From contig CAWAIM010000018.1 of NCBI GenBank assembly GCA_963781895.1, positions 1 to 64,000 on the forward strand: DNA of 64,000 nucleotides. The letters are read 5' to 3'. Numbering within the stretch: position 1 is the stretch's first letter; each line of letters begins with the position of its first letter. Position numbers and translations under genes: made by a program. Shown piece after piece: positions 35,182-46,842 of the stretch. The DNA comes from Roseiarcus sp963781895. GTDB lineage: Bacteria; Pseudomonadota; Alphaproteobacteria; Rhizobiales; Beijerinckiaceae. The notes beneath the pieces are model-generated. The model did not search any database, had not been told where the DNA came from, and worked only from the letters and a program-made list of their open reading frames with translations.

Positions 35182-36024
35182 ATGTCGACCATGAGGCTTC
35201 TCTACGCCTGGGCGGTTCCCGCCTTTGACGACGATTCCCCGGTCGATCACACCTGGGTCACCACTTACGACAATCGAGCCCATCCCTATCCGACCATCGC
35301 CGCGGTCGAGGCCGCGGTCGAGTGCGCCTGGTATTGTTGGGGCGACTTTCACGTGCAGGGCGGAACGCCCGGCAATCCCGACGGCGCGCTCGGCTCGCGG
35401 GTCGGCAATCTCGACCTCGCGCGCTGCCTCGCCCAGCCGAACGCCGATTGCGGCGCCTCGTTCGCGGCGCGCGGGACGATCTTCACTTACGGCGTCGACG
35501 GCGTCTGCCATCAACTCGCCAATCAGGTGCTCTATTCGACCGGGATCGGCGGCGCGAAGCCGCTGACCGTGGCGGCGGCGCGCGGCTATCGGCTGAGTTC
35601 GGCGATCTATGGAACCTATGGACTGCAGCACGCCGCCTGGAGAAACAAGGTCGCCGCCTGCTCCGCCGCCATGGCGGCGCGGCCGCCGAAGCCGGCCGAC
35701 GTCACCCACGCCGCGCCGCCCGAGGCAGGAGCCGAAATGACCGCCGCTCAGCCCGACGAATTCGAACAGCTGGTCACCCAGGTTCTCGGCCCCGATCGGT
35801 TGCCGCAGGCGGCGCAATTGCTCAATCTGCGCGCCCGGTTTCATGCCGCCGCCGCGCTCGAGGCCCATGCGATGCGCCCCCCGACGGCCGACGAGCTCAA
35901 CGCCCGCAACCAGCGCTTTTTCGACGATGCGGCGAAAATCCTCAGCCCCGGCGACTACGAGAAGATCTTCGGCGTCGAGCCCGGCCGGAAGGTCAAGCTC
36001 GTTCGGCCGGATCGGACCAAGTGA
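35182..36024 (+). CDS. hypothetical protein with a conserved-looking Cys-His region
   Basis: Unrecognised protein of 280 residues. No signal peptide or membrane helix is evident. The first 160 residues are rich in aromatic residues and Cys: DHTWVTTYD (22-30), ECAWYCWGDFHVQGG (47-61) and TYGVDGVCHQLANQVLY (102-118). The latter resembles the Cys-containing helix start of papain-like enzymes, with His24 a possible partner, but this is speculation. Residues 165-190 are a Pro/Ala linker and 190-280 are helical. ATG at 35182 follows GGGAGGACGCC, an excellent ribosome site. Codon use matches its neighbours. Confidence 0.8.
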   Translation: MSTMRLLYAWAVPAFDDDSPVDHTWVTTYDNRAHPYPTIAAVEAAVECAWYCWGDFHVQGGTPGNPDGALGSRVGNLDLARCLAQPNADCGASFAARGTIFTYGVDGVCHQLANQVLYSTGIGGAKPLTVAAARGYRLSSAIYGTYGLQHAAWRNKVAACSAAMAARPPKPADVTHAAPPEAGAEMTAAQPDEFEQLVTQVLGPDRLPQAAQLLNLRARFHAAAALEAHAMRPPTADELNARNQRFFDDAAKILSPGDYEKIFGVEPGRKVKLVRPDRTK

Positions 36025-36232
36025 GGGCGCCCGCCGGGCTCAGGGCGCGCTCTGGCGGCGCCCGTTACGCGAAGTCAGCCGTGACGACCGGCCCGAACGC
36101 GACGCGCGCCTTATTCACTATAACATTGTGCAAATGGCGCGGCCGCGGCGGTAAAATTTTGTCTAACCGACTGAAATCATTGAGTCCATGAGGGCAAAGC
36201 GGCGGTAAAACCCGGTTCGGACCCGCCGCGTC

Positions 36233-37168
36233 CTACCCCGCCCAGCCCTGCAGCGCGATCCCGGCGAACAGGATGAGGCCGGCGTCGCGGTTGGAGCGGA
36301 ACAGCCCCAGCGCCGTCTTCGGGTCGGCGCCCTCGACTTGCGACAGCTGCCAGCCGAGATGGCCCGCATAGGCGAGCCAGCCGATCAGCGCGATCGTTCC
36401 GCCGCCGACGACGAGGATGGCCGCCAGCGCCAGAGCCGCGGCCGCCGCATAGAAGATGCCGACGCCGAGCCGCGCCTTGGCGCCGAACAGCCGCGCCGTC
36501 GAGCGGATGCCGACGATGGCGTCGTCGCGCGTGTCCTGCATCGCGTAGATGGTGTCGTAGCCGATCGTCCAGCAGAACGCGGACAGGTAGAGCAGGACCG
36601 GCGCCAGGGCGAGGCTCGCGTAGCTCGCGCTCCAGCCGATCAGCGCGCCCCAGGAGAAGGCGAGGCCGAGCGCCGCCTGCGGCCACGAGGTCACCCGCTT
36701 CATCAACGGATAGATCGCCACCACGCCGAGCGAAGCGACGCCGAGCCAGACCGAAAACCGGTTGAAGTTGAGCAGCACCGCGAGGCCGGCCAGCGCCTGC
36801 GCGACCAGGAATACCGCCGCCGCGCCAACGCTCACGCGTCCCGACGGCAGCGGGCGTCCCCGGGTGCGTTCGACCCCGGCGTCGAGCTTGCGGTCGAGAA
36901 TGTCGTTGTAGGTGCAGCCCGCGCCGCGCATGACGATCGCGCCGACGAGGAACAGAACCAGATGCCAGAGGTTCGGTCCTCGATGGGCCGCAAGGCCGGC
37001 GAGCGCGGCCGCCTGCCAGCAGGGCGCGAGCAGCAGTTGCCAGCCGGCCGGACGATCGAGCCGGGCGAGCTGGACGAAGGGAAGGGCGAATTCCGGCGTG
37101 AGCCTCAGCACCAGGCTCGCCGGCCGCGCGTCGGGCAGGACCGTCGAGCTTCCTGGCCGAGCGCTCAA
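36233..37168 (-). CDS. ubiA: 4-hydroxybenzoate polyprenyltransferase
   Basis: Membrane prenyltransferase of 311 residues attaching the isoprenoid tail to 4-hydroxybenzoate in ubiquinone synthesis. RLARLDRPAGWQLLL opens the core; GCTYNDILDRKLDAGVERT supplies the first Asp-rich motif and YDTIYAMQDTRDD the second, and about eight helices are visible. The start is uncertain: TTG at 37168 overlaps the preceding stop (TTGA) and keeps a normal-length N-terminus, while GTG at 37111 is an alternative. I prefer the TTG. Confidence 0.9.
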   Translation of the reverse strand: MSARPGSSTVLPDARPASLVLRLTPEFALPFVQLARLDRPAGWQLLLAPCWQAAALAGLAAHRGPNLWHLVLFLVGAIVMRGAGCTYNDILDRKLDAGVERTRGRPLPSGRVSVGAAAVFLVAQALAGLAVLLNFNRFSVWLGVASLGVVAIYPLMKRVTSWPQAALGLAFSWGALIGWSASYASLALAPVLLYLSAFCWTIGYDTIYAMQDTRDDAIVGIRSTARLFGAKARLGVGIFYAAAAALALAAILVVGGGTIALIGWLAYAGHLGWQLSQVEGADPKTALGLFRSNRDAGLILFAGIALQGWAG

Positions 37169-37593
37169 AGCGGCCCGGCTGGCAGCGGCTGGACCTGCGG
37201 GCCGCCGCCCTGCGCCGCCTGCTCCTTCATCTTCTTCATTTGCTCCGCGACCTTGCAGGCCTTGGCGCTGAAGCCCGCGTTCTTGGTGTGACTGGTCTTG
37301 AGCTGGGTGATCGTCTCGTCGGGGAACGAGCACCAGTCCTTGTTCTTCTCCATGTAGGCGATCAGCGCCGACTCGGCGCGGACCAACGCACTCGATTTGA
37401 CGCAGAACTGCTCGGGGTCCATCGGCTTGCCATGAAAGGATTTGGCGAAGTCGTTGACCTTTTGCAGTTCGACGTTGCGGGCCTGAGCGAGCTTCTGCAT
37501 GTCCTGACCGCAGTCCGCATAGGCCGATGCGCTGAGGCTCGCGCCCGCCGACGCAAGCGCCAACGCCAAGGCGTAACGCCGTTTCCGCTCCAC
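37165..37593 (-). CDS. hypothetical exported protein
   Basis: Secreted protein of 142 residues. Residues 1-27 form a signal peptide (MERKRRYALALALASAGASL, then AYA). The mature part has four cysteines (DCGQDM, QFCVKS, DWCSFP, KACKVAE) able to form two disulfides, as expected in the periplasm, and a Gln/Gly/Pro-rich tail. I do not recognise a family. It overlaps ubiA by four bases, so both are translated from one message, but there is no evident functional link to ubiquinone synthesis. Confidence 0.8.
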   Translation of the reverse strand: MERKRRYALALALASAGASLSASAYADCGQDMQKLAQARNVELQKVNDFAKSFHGKPMDPEQFCVKSSALVRAESALIAYMEKNKDWCSFPDETITQLKTSHTKNAGFSAKACKVAEQMKKMKEQAAQGGGPQVQPLPAGPL

Positions 37594-37776
37594 TTTTGCC
37601 TACTCCATTGCGAGGTCGAAGCCCCCATGCTCCGACGACTCGGCAAAAGCCCCAAAATTGGGGCGAAAGCGCGGCTACGGCCGCATCTATCCGCCCGAGC
37701 CCACGCCCCGGTTCACAGGTTCGGCGCCGGCTGCGGGGCGTCGAGGGCCTCGGACAGGCGCGCCGCCGACTCCGGC

Positions 37777-38781
37777 CTAGACCCATTTTCGCGCCGCGTA
37801 ATCAATCCCGTATCGATCCGGCGCGGCGGCGATCGCCGCCATTCCGACCAGCACGGCGTCCTCACGGGTCACGAGCTGGGTCGGGATTCGCCTGGCGAGG
37901 CCGTCGACCGGCGCCTTGTCCTCGAAAGCCTGGCGAAACGCCGCCTCGTCGAGACAATCGATGATCCGCGGCAGCACGCCGCCGGACAGGGTCACCCCGC
38001 CCGTGGCCACGAACGTCACCGCCATGTCGCCGGCAAAGCGCGCCACGATCCGCCAGAACAGCCTGAGGCTCGCCGCCGCATCGCCCCCGGGGTCGGCCGC
38101 GGCCGCGGCCGTCACCGCCGGAGGATCGAGACGCGGATCGGCTTGACCCAGCGCCATCATGCGCGCGCGGTGAACCCGCGCCAGCCCGGCGCCGGAAATG
38201 ACGCTTTCGCTGGTCACGCGCCCGTGGGCGCGCTCGAGATGCGGCCAGAGGGCGTATTCCTCCGGCCACACCGGGCCGAAGTCGATGTGGCAGGCCTCCG
38301 ACGACACCGGCGTGAAGCGCCCGTCCGCCTCGACCAGCGCGGCGATGCCCAGACCCGTGCCCGGCCCCAGGATCACCTGCGGTCCGCGGCTGGCGAAGGC
38401 GAGCGGGCCGATGCGCCGCACCCAGGCTTCGGGAATCGCCGGCAGCGACAGCGCCTGCGCCTCGAAATCGTTGAGCAGCAGGCCTTGGGCGAGGCCCGCG
38501 CGGCGGGCCGTCTCGGAGCCGTCCATCACCCAGGGCGCGTTGGTGAGCTTCAGCGTCCGTCCGGAGACCGGCCCCGCCCCGCAGGCGATCGCCGAGCGCG
38601 GCCTTTGACCCAGCTTCGGCGTTGCCGCCTCGATCGCCTCGGGCAGGCCGGGATAATCGCCGGTCCGCAGATGCACGACCGGCCCCAAGCCCGCGCCCGG
38701 CTGGTCCACGAGCGCGAACCGCACGTTGGTGCCGCCGGTGTCGCAGACCAGAACCGGAAAGGGGAAGGCGAGGTCGCTCAT
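37777..38781 (-). CDS. glk: glucokinase
   Basis: Proteobacterial-type hexokinase of 334 residues phosphorylating glucose to glucose 6-phosphate with ATP. VLVCDTGGTNVRFALVD (phosphate-1), LNDFEAQALSLP (catalytic Asp), GPGTGLGIAAL and SEACHIDFGP are family signatures. I chose ATG at 38781; an in-frame start 29 codons earlier overlaps the promoter region shared with the divergent dcm gene. Full length and intact. Confidence 0.92.
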   Translation of the reverse strand: MSDLAFPFPVLVCDTGGTNVRFALVDQPGAGLGPVVHLRTGDYPGLPEAIEAATPKLGQRPRSAIACGAGPVSGRTLKLTNAPWVMDGSETARRAGLAQGLLLNDFEAQALSLPAIPEAWVRRIGPLAFASRGPQVILGPGTGLGIAALVEADGRFTPVSSEACHIDFGPVWPEEYALWPHLERAHGRVTSESVISGAGLARVHRARMMALGQADPRLDPPAVTAAAAADPGGDAAASLRLFWRIVARFAGDMAVTFVATGGVTLSGGVLPRIIDCLDEAAFRQAFEDKAPVDGLARRIPTQLVTREDAVLVGMAAIAAAPDRYGIDYAARKWV

Positions 38782-38890
38782 GTCCGACAATAAACGCAGG
38801 ACAACCCGGCCAAGGTCAAGCGGGAAGGCCTTTTCCATGTCCAAATGGGATAGACTCGTTTGCTCCATTTTGATTCGGCGGCGGCGAGGG

Positions 38891-40048
38891 ATGCCCGGGT
38901 TCTACGAATTCTTCTGCGGCGGCGGCATGGCCCGCGCCGGGCTGGAGCCGGCGTGGCGATGCTTGTTCGCCAACGATTTCGACGCGCGCAAGGCCGCCGC
39001 CTACGCGGCCAATTGGGGAAGCGAAGGGCTGAAGGTCGCCGACGTCGCGGCGCTCGGCGTCGACGACCTGCCGGGTCGAGCGGATCTCGCCTGGGCGTCC
39101 TTTCCCTGTCAGGACCTGTCGCTCGCGGGGGCGGGCGCCGGGCTCGGCGGCGCCCGCTCCGGAGCTTTCTGGGGATTCTGTTCGGTGATGGACGCGCTGG
39201 AAGCCCAGGGGCGCGCGCCGTCGCTGATCGCGCTCGAGAATGTCGCCGGGGTCTTGACCTCCAAGGGCGGGGCGGATTTCGCCGCGATCTGCGCGGCCCT
39301 GCAAGGCCTCGGCTATCGCTTCGGCGCGCTGACGATCGACGCGGCGCAATTTCTGCCGCAGTCGCGGCCGCGCGTGTTCTTCATCGCCGTGCGCCGCGCG
39401 CTCGCCGTTCCCGCGCGGCTCCTCGCCCCAGGCCCGCCGCCGCATCATGCCTCCGCCGCCCTGCGGCGCGCCGCCGCCGCCCTCCCTGCGGCGCTCGGCG
39501 CGGACTGGCTCTGGTGGCGCATGCCCGAGCCGCCGCGCGCCAACATCCGTCTCGTCGAGTGTCTCGATGATGGGCCGGGCGCATTCGGCTGGCATGGCGC
39601 CGAGCAGACCGAGGCGCTCATCGCCTTGCTCTCGCCCGCCTCGCGCCGAGACGTCGCGCTCGCGCGTGAAAGCGGCAAGCGCGAGGTCGGGGCGCTGTTC
39701 CGCCGCACCCGGCCGGACGGATTTGGCGGGGTGCGCGTCCAGGCCGAAGCGCGCTTCGATGGCCTGGCCGGGTGCCTGCGCACGCCAGGAGGCGGGTCCA
39801 GCCGGCAATTCCTGATCGAGGTGATGGGCAAGACGATCCGCTCGCGGACGATCAGGCCGCGCGAGGCGGCGCGCCTGATGGGCTTGCCGGACAGCTTCCG
39901 GCTTCCGGCGCGCGAGAGCGACGCCCTTCATCTCGTCGGCGACGGCGTCGCGCCGCCGGTCGTGCGATTCTTGAGCGAGCATCTGCTTGCGCCGCTCGTC
40001 GGCGACAGCGGGCGCCGCTCTTCCCGTCCGCAGGCGAGAAGCGCGTGA
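38891..40048 (+). CDS. dcm: DNA (cytosine-5) methyltransferase
   Basis: C5-methyltransferase of 385 residues. Motif I FYEFFCGGGMARAGLEPA binds AdoMet, Cys73 in SFPCQDLSLAG is the catalytic nucleophile, ENV (116-118) is motif VI and QSRPRVF is motif VIII. A variable target-recognition region follows, then motif IX/X-like RLMGLPDSF and VGDGVAPPVV. The recognition sequence cannot be read off. The stop overlaps the vsr start (GTGA). Start at 38891 has a weak GGCGAGGG; an earlier ATG at 38837 is possible. No restriction endonuclease is visible nearby, so it may be an orphan methylase. Confidence 0.91.
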   Translation: MPGFYEFFCGGGMARAGLEPAWRCLFANDFDARKAAAYAANWGSEGLKVADVAALGVDDLPGRADLAWASFPCQDLSLAGAGAGLGGARSGAFWGFCSVMDALEAQGRAPSLIALENVAGVLTSKGGADFAAICAALQGLGYRFGALTIDAAQFLPQSRPRVFFIAVRRALAVPARLLAPGPPPHHASAALRRAAAALPAALGADWLWWRMPEPPRANIRLVECLDDGPGAFGWHGAEQTEALIALLSPASRRDVALARESGKREVGALFRRTRPDGFGGVRVQAEARFDGLAGCLRTPGGGSSRQFLIEVMGKTIRSRTIRPREAARLMGLPDSFRLPARESDALHLVGDGVAPPVVRFLSEHLLAPLVGDSGRRSSRPQARSA

Positions 40049-40446
40049 GCCTTGACCGCTCCGCGGTCATGCGCGCGGTCAAATCGCGCGACACCGGCCC
40101 GGAGCGCGCGGTCAGGGCGATGCTGCGCCGGATCGCGCCCGGCTACCGGCTCCATCGCGCCGACCTGCCGGGCAAGCCGGACATCGTCTATGCCGGCCGC
40201 AAGCTCGCCATCTTCGTCCACGGCTGTTTCTGGCACGGCCACGATTGCCCGCGCGGCGCCCGCATGCCGAAGGCCAACGCCGATTACTGGCGCGCCAAGA
40301 TCGCCCGCAACCGGGCGCGCGACCTGAGGACGCTGGCGGCGATCGAGGCGATGGGCTGGCGGGCGCTGGTGGTTTTCGAGTGCGAGCTGAAAAACCCGGC
40401 CGCGCTCGGCGCGCGGCTCGGCGACGCGCTTCACGCCGGCCGCTAG
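40045..40446 (+). CDS. vsr: very short patch repair endonuclease
   Basis: Mismatch endonuclease of 133 residues that nicks beside T:G mismatches left by deamination of 5-methylcytosine. SAVMRAVKSRDTGPE, LHRADLPGKPDIVYAGRK (catalytic Asp46 region) and IFVHGCFWHGHDCPRG (zinc ligands) are the Vsr hallmarks, with the ending VFECELKN. GTG start overlaps the dcm stop by four bases, so the two are translationally coupled, exactly as in classical dcm-vsr loci. Confidence 0.93.
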   Translation: MSLDRSAVMRAVKSRDTGPERAVRAMLRRIAPGYRLHRADLPGKPDIVYAGRKLAIFVHGCFWHGHDCPRGARMPKANADYWRAKIARNRARDLRTLAAIEAMGWRALVVFECELKNPAALGARLGDALHAGR

Positions 40447-40522
40447 CCTTTCGCACTTGCGCTGGAGCCTGCCGCAGTGCAACATCAATTCCGGTCGGCT
40501 CCGCCGACGACGGATTTGCTCG

Positions 40523-43312
<2,790 letters not shown>

Positions 43313-43337
43313 GCGAGCGATGGGCCGCGCCTCGTGA

Positions 43338-43422
43338 CATGGCTTGCTTCGCCTTCGGCTCGCAATGACGACGACAGGCGTTGTGCGTCATTGCGAGGCC
43401 CGCGGGGCCGAAGCAATCCATG
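43338..43422. repeat. REP-like inverted repeat
   Basis: CTCGCAATGACG (43359-43370) and CGTCATTGCGAG (43386-43397) are a perfect inverted pair, flanked by ATGGCTTGCTTC on the left and GAAGCAATCCATGG on the right. This is the widespread extragenic palindrome type of GC-rich proteobacteria. Confidence 0.8.
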
Positions 43423-43877
43423 GCCCGAGGCGGCTGGTCCAATGGCGCGAAGATGCGGCCAGGGTCGGAGACGTCGCCAATCGCCCGTCGTTCGCGCCCG
43501 AGGGCGAGTCGAGGACGGGCAGGTCGCCTCGTTCGCGGAGGCCCCGGCGACCTGCGAGGGCCGCGAGCCTTAGGGTAAGTTTCATCGGATTTGTGTTTAC
43601 TAAAATCAGAAGTCGTGATATCGTTCTTTCTAGAAATCGAAAATCCTCCGCCGACGCTCGCGGGCCTGATCATATCTGTGTCGCCTCGCGCTTTCGTTCG
43701 CCGCTACCGGCTTTCGCGGGGGCGGGGCCAGTGGCGTCAGGCACAGGCGGCGCCCTCAAATCCGTGGCGAGTCGCAGAAATCGGCGCCTAACGCACTGAA
43801 ATCGCTTGCGCGCCGACAAAAGTGCGCAAGCCGGACCCGCGCTTGGGTCTCCCGCGGCCGCAGCCAGCGCCCGCCGC
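43423..43877. other. intergenic region with no supported gene
   Basis: About 455 bases after the REP-like element. An AT-richer patch lies at about 43570-43650. Open frames here have no ribosome sites or family resemblance. I see no promoter or terminator I would defend. Confidence 0.5.
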
Positions 43878-44252
43878 TTATGGTTCGGCGGCGCGCGCCT
43901 GCCAGATCAGGGCCGCGAACAGGACCGCGCCAATCAACACGCCCAGCGAGCCGGCGATGGTCGGCAGCAGCGGGCCTCCGGTCAATGTGAACACCAGCCC
44001 GATCAGCGTGATCGGCGTGGCGATGACGAAGATCCAGAACTGGTAGGGGGCGAGGGGCGACGCCTTCATCGCCGGCCAGTGACGGTAGGCCAGGCCGAAT
44101 ATGGAATGACAGGCGAAGCCGATCAGGTTGATGTGGGCGTGAACGGGCATGAACTGAAAATTCTCGCTCGCCCCCATGACGATGCCGAGGACCATGCCCA
44201 GCACCAGCCACGACGCGCCGATGGCGACAAAGGTCGAGTCGATCTTTTTCAT
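43878..44252 (-). CDS. small membrane protein with a HAH helix (cytochrome-oxidase-subunit-I-like)
   Basis: Four-helix membrane protein of 124 residues. The second helix reads FMPVHAHINLIGFACHSIFG, with His38, His40 and His49; His58 follows. A helix with HAHxxLxG is like the helix of heme-copper oxidase subunit I and NorB, and short stand-alone relatives of this kind exist. Whether it binds heme is unknown. ATG at 44252 follows GGGGGAGC. It is divergent from msrA. Confidence 0.8.
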   Translation of the reverse strand: MKKIDSTFVAIGASWLVLGMVLGIVMGASENFQFMPVHAHINLIGFACHSIFGLAYRHWPAMKASPLAPYQFWIFVIATPITLIGLVFTLTGGPLLPTIAGSLGVLIGAVLFAALIWQARAAEP

Positions 44253-44637
44253 TTGCTCCCCCTGTTCGAGAACCGCCCGATCCCGATTTCGGTTTCTCGC
44301 CAGCGACGGATTCTTTGTCGCGGACATGGATCGAATATGCGGCGGCGCTGTCCCCGGCTGGCGAAGCCGACCAAATCGGCGTTCGCGCCGATGGCGGGAG
44401 ATAGCACAGCGGCCACGACTGTCGTTGACGAAGCCGATGATTTTCTGTGCATTACCCCGCAAGCCGGCCGCCGGGCGCCGCGGATCGCAAGCCTTGTTCC
44501 GTTTTCGGTCAAGACGATTATATGAGCGACACGGCGAGGGCCTGCTCATCGAGCCTGCCATCGTCCAAAACGCATTCGAATTCGCGACCCGACTCAGGGG
44601 ATCGCGACAGTCCCACCTCAACGGAAGGCGCAGTCAG
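44253..44637. other. intergenic region between divergent genes
   Basis: About 385 bases between the small membrane protein gene and msrA. Both promoters must lie here, but I found no clear -35/-10 pair and no operator-like palindrome. Confidence 0.45.
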
Positions 44638-45153
44638 ATGGCAGATTCAAATGAACGGGCGGTCCTTGCCGGCGGTTGTTTCTGGGGCGTGCAGGATCTG
44701 GTGCGGCGATATCCGGGCGTCGTGTCGACGCGGGTGGGCTACGCCGGCGGCGACGTCGCCAACGCGACCTACCGCAACCACGGCAATCACGCCGAGGCGG
44801 TCGAGATCATCTTCGATCCGGCGAAAATCAGCTACCGCAAGCTGCTCGAGTTCTTCTTTCAGATCCATGATCCGACGACGCTCAACCGCCAGGGCAACGA
44901 CCGGGGCGCAAGCTATCGCTCGGCGATCTTCTACACGAACGAGGAGCAGAAGCGCGTCGCTCTCGACACCATCGCCGACGTCGAAGCCTCGGGACTGTGG
45001 CCGGGCAAGGTGACGACGGAAGTGGCGCCGGCCGGCCCGTTCTGGGAAGCCGAACCCGAACACCAGGATTATCTCGAACGCTACCCGAACGGTTATACCT
45101 GCCACTTTGTCCGCCCGAACTGGGTTCTGCCGAAGCGGGTCGCCGCGGAGTAG
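44638..45153 (+). CDS. msrA: peptide-methionine (S)-S-oxide reductase
   Basis: Repair enzyme of 171 residues reducing methionine-S-sulfoxide. AGGCFWGVQD holds catalytic Cys14; VGYAGGDVANATYRNHGNHAEAVEI and FFQIHDPTTLNRQGND are conserved family segments. Start at 44638 follows GGAAGG. The length is normal. Stand-alone, no MsrB domain or gene adjacent. Confidence 0.95.
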   Translation: MADSNERAVLAGGCFWGVQDLVRRYPGVVSTRVGYAGGDVANATYRNHGNHAEAVEIIFDPAKISYRKLLEFFFQIHDPTTLNRQGNDRGASYRSAIFYTNEEQKRVALDTIADVEASGLWPGKVTTEVAPAGPFWEAEPEHQDYLERYPNGYTCHFVRPNWVLPKRVAAE

Positions 45154-45495
45154 ACGGGCGGCGTGGCGGCCCCGACATCGGACGACGGCGAGAGGCGGCG
45201 GCGCGTTCGAGATTGTTCTGGAACGAAAATTCCGGCTACCATCCCTGTCGCGACGAATTGGTCGGTCGGCGGCGCTGATGCGCTCGCCGACCCGGCGACG
45301 AGGCGCAAATTGCCGTGGGGGAGGCGTCAGGGCGTCTGGCTCGGGCGTTTTGGCGGCGCGGATGGAATCCGCCAGTTCGCCAGAACTCGTCTGGATCACG
45401 GTCGGCGCGGGCGGGGGGACTATCCGATCTGAACAGGGTAAAAGACAACGGCGCGCCGATCTCACGACCAGGGCGCGTCAAAAGGGAGGAAGACC
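45154..45495. other. intergenic region upstream of the first LIV operon
   Basis: About 340 bases. Its right end has a strong ribosome site (GGGAGGAAG) before the binding-protein start at 45496. No clear promoter boxes and no gene can be supported. Confidence 0.45.
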
Positions 45496-46824
45496 ATGAA
45501 GATCAAATCCAACGCCGGGAATTTGTCCTTGGCCGGGCCGTCGATATCGCGGCGCGGCCTCATCCTTTCCGCGGGGGCCGCGGGCCTCGCGGTCGCGAGC
45601 GGACCGCGAGGCGCTTTCGCCGCCGCCGCGGAGGCCAAGCTCAAGGTCGGGTTCATCAGCCCTCGAACCGGAGCCTTGGGCGGATTTGGGCAAACCGACG
45701 GCTACATCCTCGATCTCGTGCGCAAGGCGCTCGCGAAGGGATATTCCATCGCCGGCAAGACCTATGCGGTCGATGTGCTCGACCGAGACACCCAATCGGA
45801 TCCTTCTCGGGCGGGGCAACTCGCCAAGACGCTGATCAATTCCGACAACATCGACATGATGCTGGTCGTTTCGACGCCGGAAACGATCAATCCGGTCGCG
45901 GACGCTTGTGAGGCGGCGGGGGTTCCCTGTCTCTCCACGGTTATGCCGTGGGAAGCCTGGTACTTCGGTCGCGGCGCCAAGCCTGGCCAGCCCTCGCCGT
46001 TCAAGTGGACCTACCACTTCGGCTTCGGGGTCGAGGAATTCCACAAGGCCTATGTCTCGCAATGGCATTTGCTCGAGACGAACAAGAAAGTCGGCGTCCT
46101 TTATCCCAATGACGCGGACGGAACAGCCATCCGCGAGCATCTCGCGCCCGCGCTCGCCAAGAGCGGGTTTACGATCGTCGATCCGGGTCCGTATGAGGAC
46201 GGCACGACCGACTATTCGGCGCAGATCGCCAAGTTCAAGGCGGAGAAGTGCGAGATTTTCAATACGTTCCCGATTCCGCCCGACTTCGCGGCGTTCTGGC
46301 GTCAGGCCGCGCAGCAAGGCTACACCAAGATGGTCAAAATCGCGCAGATCGCCAAAACGGGCCTGTTCCCCAACGACGTGACGGCGCTGGGCGATCTCGG
46401 CTATAATCTTGCGAGCGCGGCCTATTGGCACAAGGCCTTCCCTTACAAGTCGACGTTGACGGGAGTGGGCAGCGAGGAGCTCGCCGACGGTTACGAGAAA
46501 GCCTCCGGCAAGCAATGGACGCAGCAACTCGGCGCGTCGCTCTCGGTGTTCGACGCCGGATTTGCCGCCCTCAACGCGAGCGGCGATCCGACCAGCAAGG
46601 CCGCCGTCGCCAAGGCGTTGTCGACCCTCAAGACCACGACGATTGACGGCAAGGTCGACTTCACCAGCGGTCCCTTCCCCAATGTCTCGCCAGGACCAAT
46701 CATCGGCACGCAATGGGTGAAGGCGCCCCCCGGGTCGAAGTTCAAGTTGGACTTTCCCGTGACCGAGAACGCCACCGACCCGAACGTTCCCGTTTCCGCG
46801 AAGCTCCGGCCATTCAACTCTTGA
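45496..46824 (+). CDS. branched-chain amino acid type ABC substrate-binding protein (Tat signal)
   Basis: Periplasmic binding protein of 442 residues in the LIV/Peripla_BP_6 family. It has a twin-arginine signal (SRRGLILSAGAAGLAVA, about 15-31) after an N-terminal extension, then LKVGFISPRTGALGGFGQ, DNIDMMLVVSTPETINPVADA and VGVLYPNDADGTA. First gene of a five-gene transporter operon followed by an aromatic-alcohol dehydrogenase-like SDR, which suggests an aromatic or organic acid ligand rather than an amino acid. Confidence 0.92.
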   Translation: MKIKSNAGNLSLAGPSISRRGLILSAGAAGLAVASGPRGAFAAAAEAKLKVGFISPRTGALGGFGQTDGYILDLVRKALAKGYSIAGKTYAVDVLDRDTQSDPSRAGQLAKTLINSDNIDMMLVVSTPETINPVADACEAAGVPCLSTVMPWEAWYFGRGAKPGQPSPFKWTYHFGFGVEEFHKAYVSQWHLLETNKKVGVLYPNDADGTAIREHLAPALAKSGFTIVDPGPYEDGTTDYSAQIAKFKAEKCEIFNTFPIPPDFAAFWRQAAQQGYTKMVKIAQIAKTGLFPNDVTALGDLGYNLASAAYWHKAFPYKSTLTGVGSEELADGYEKASGKQWTQQLGASLSVFDAGFAALNASGDPTSKAAVAKALSTLKTTTIDGKVDFTSGPFPNVSPGPIIGTQWVKAPPGSKFKLDFPVTENATDPNVPVSAKLRPFNS

Positions 46825-46842
46825 TTGAATGGTCGGCCGCGG

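Noticed and set aside
38782..40522. Restriction-modification system around dcm
   Set aside because: All flanking genes (glk, vsr, ppc) are identified and none is a restriction endonuclease.
45200..45250. Sigma-54-like promoter near GTTCTGGAACG
   Set aside because: The -24/-12 pattern TGGCAC-N5-TTGCA is not met in spacing or bases.
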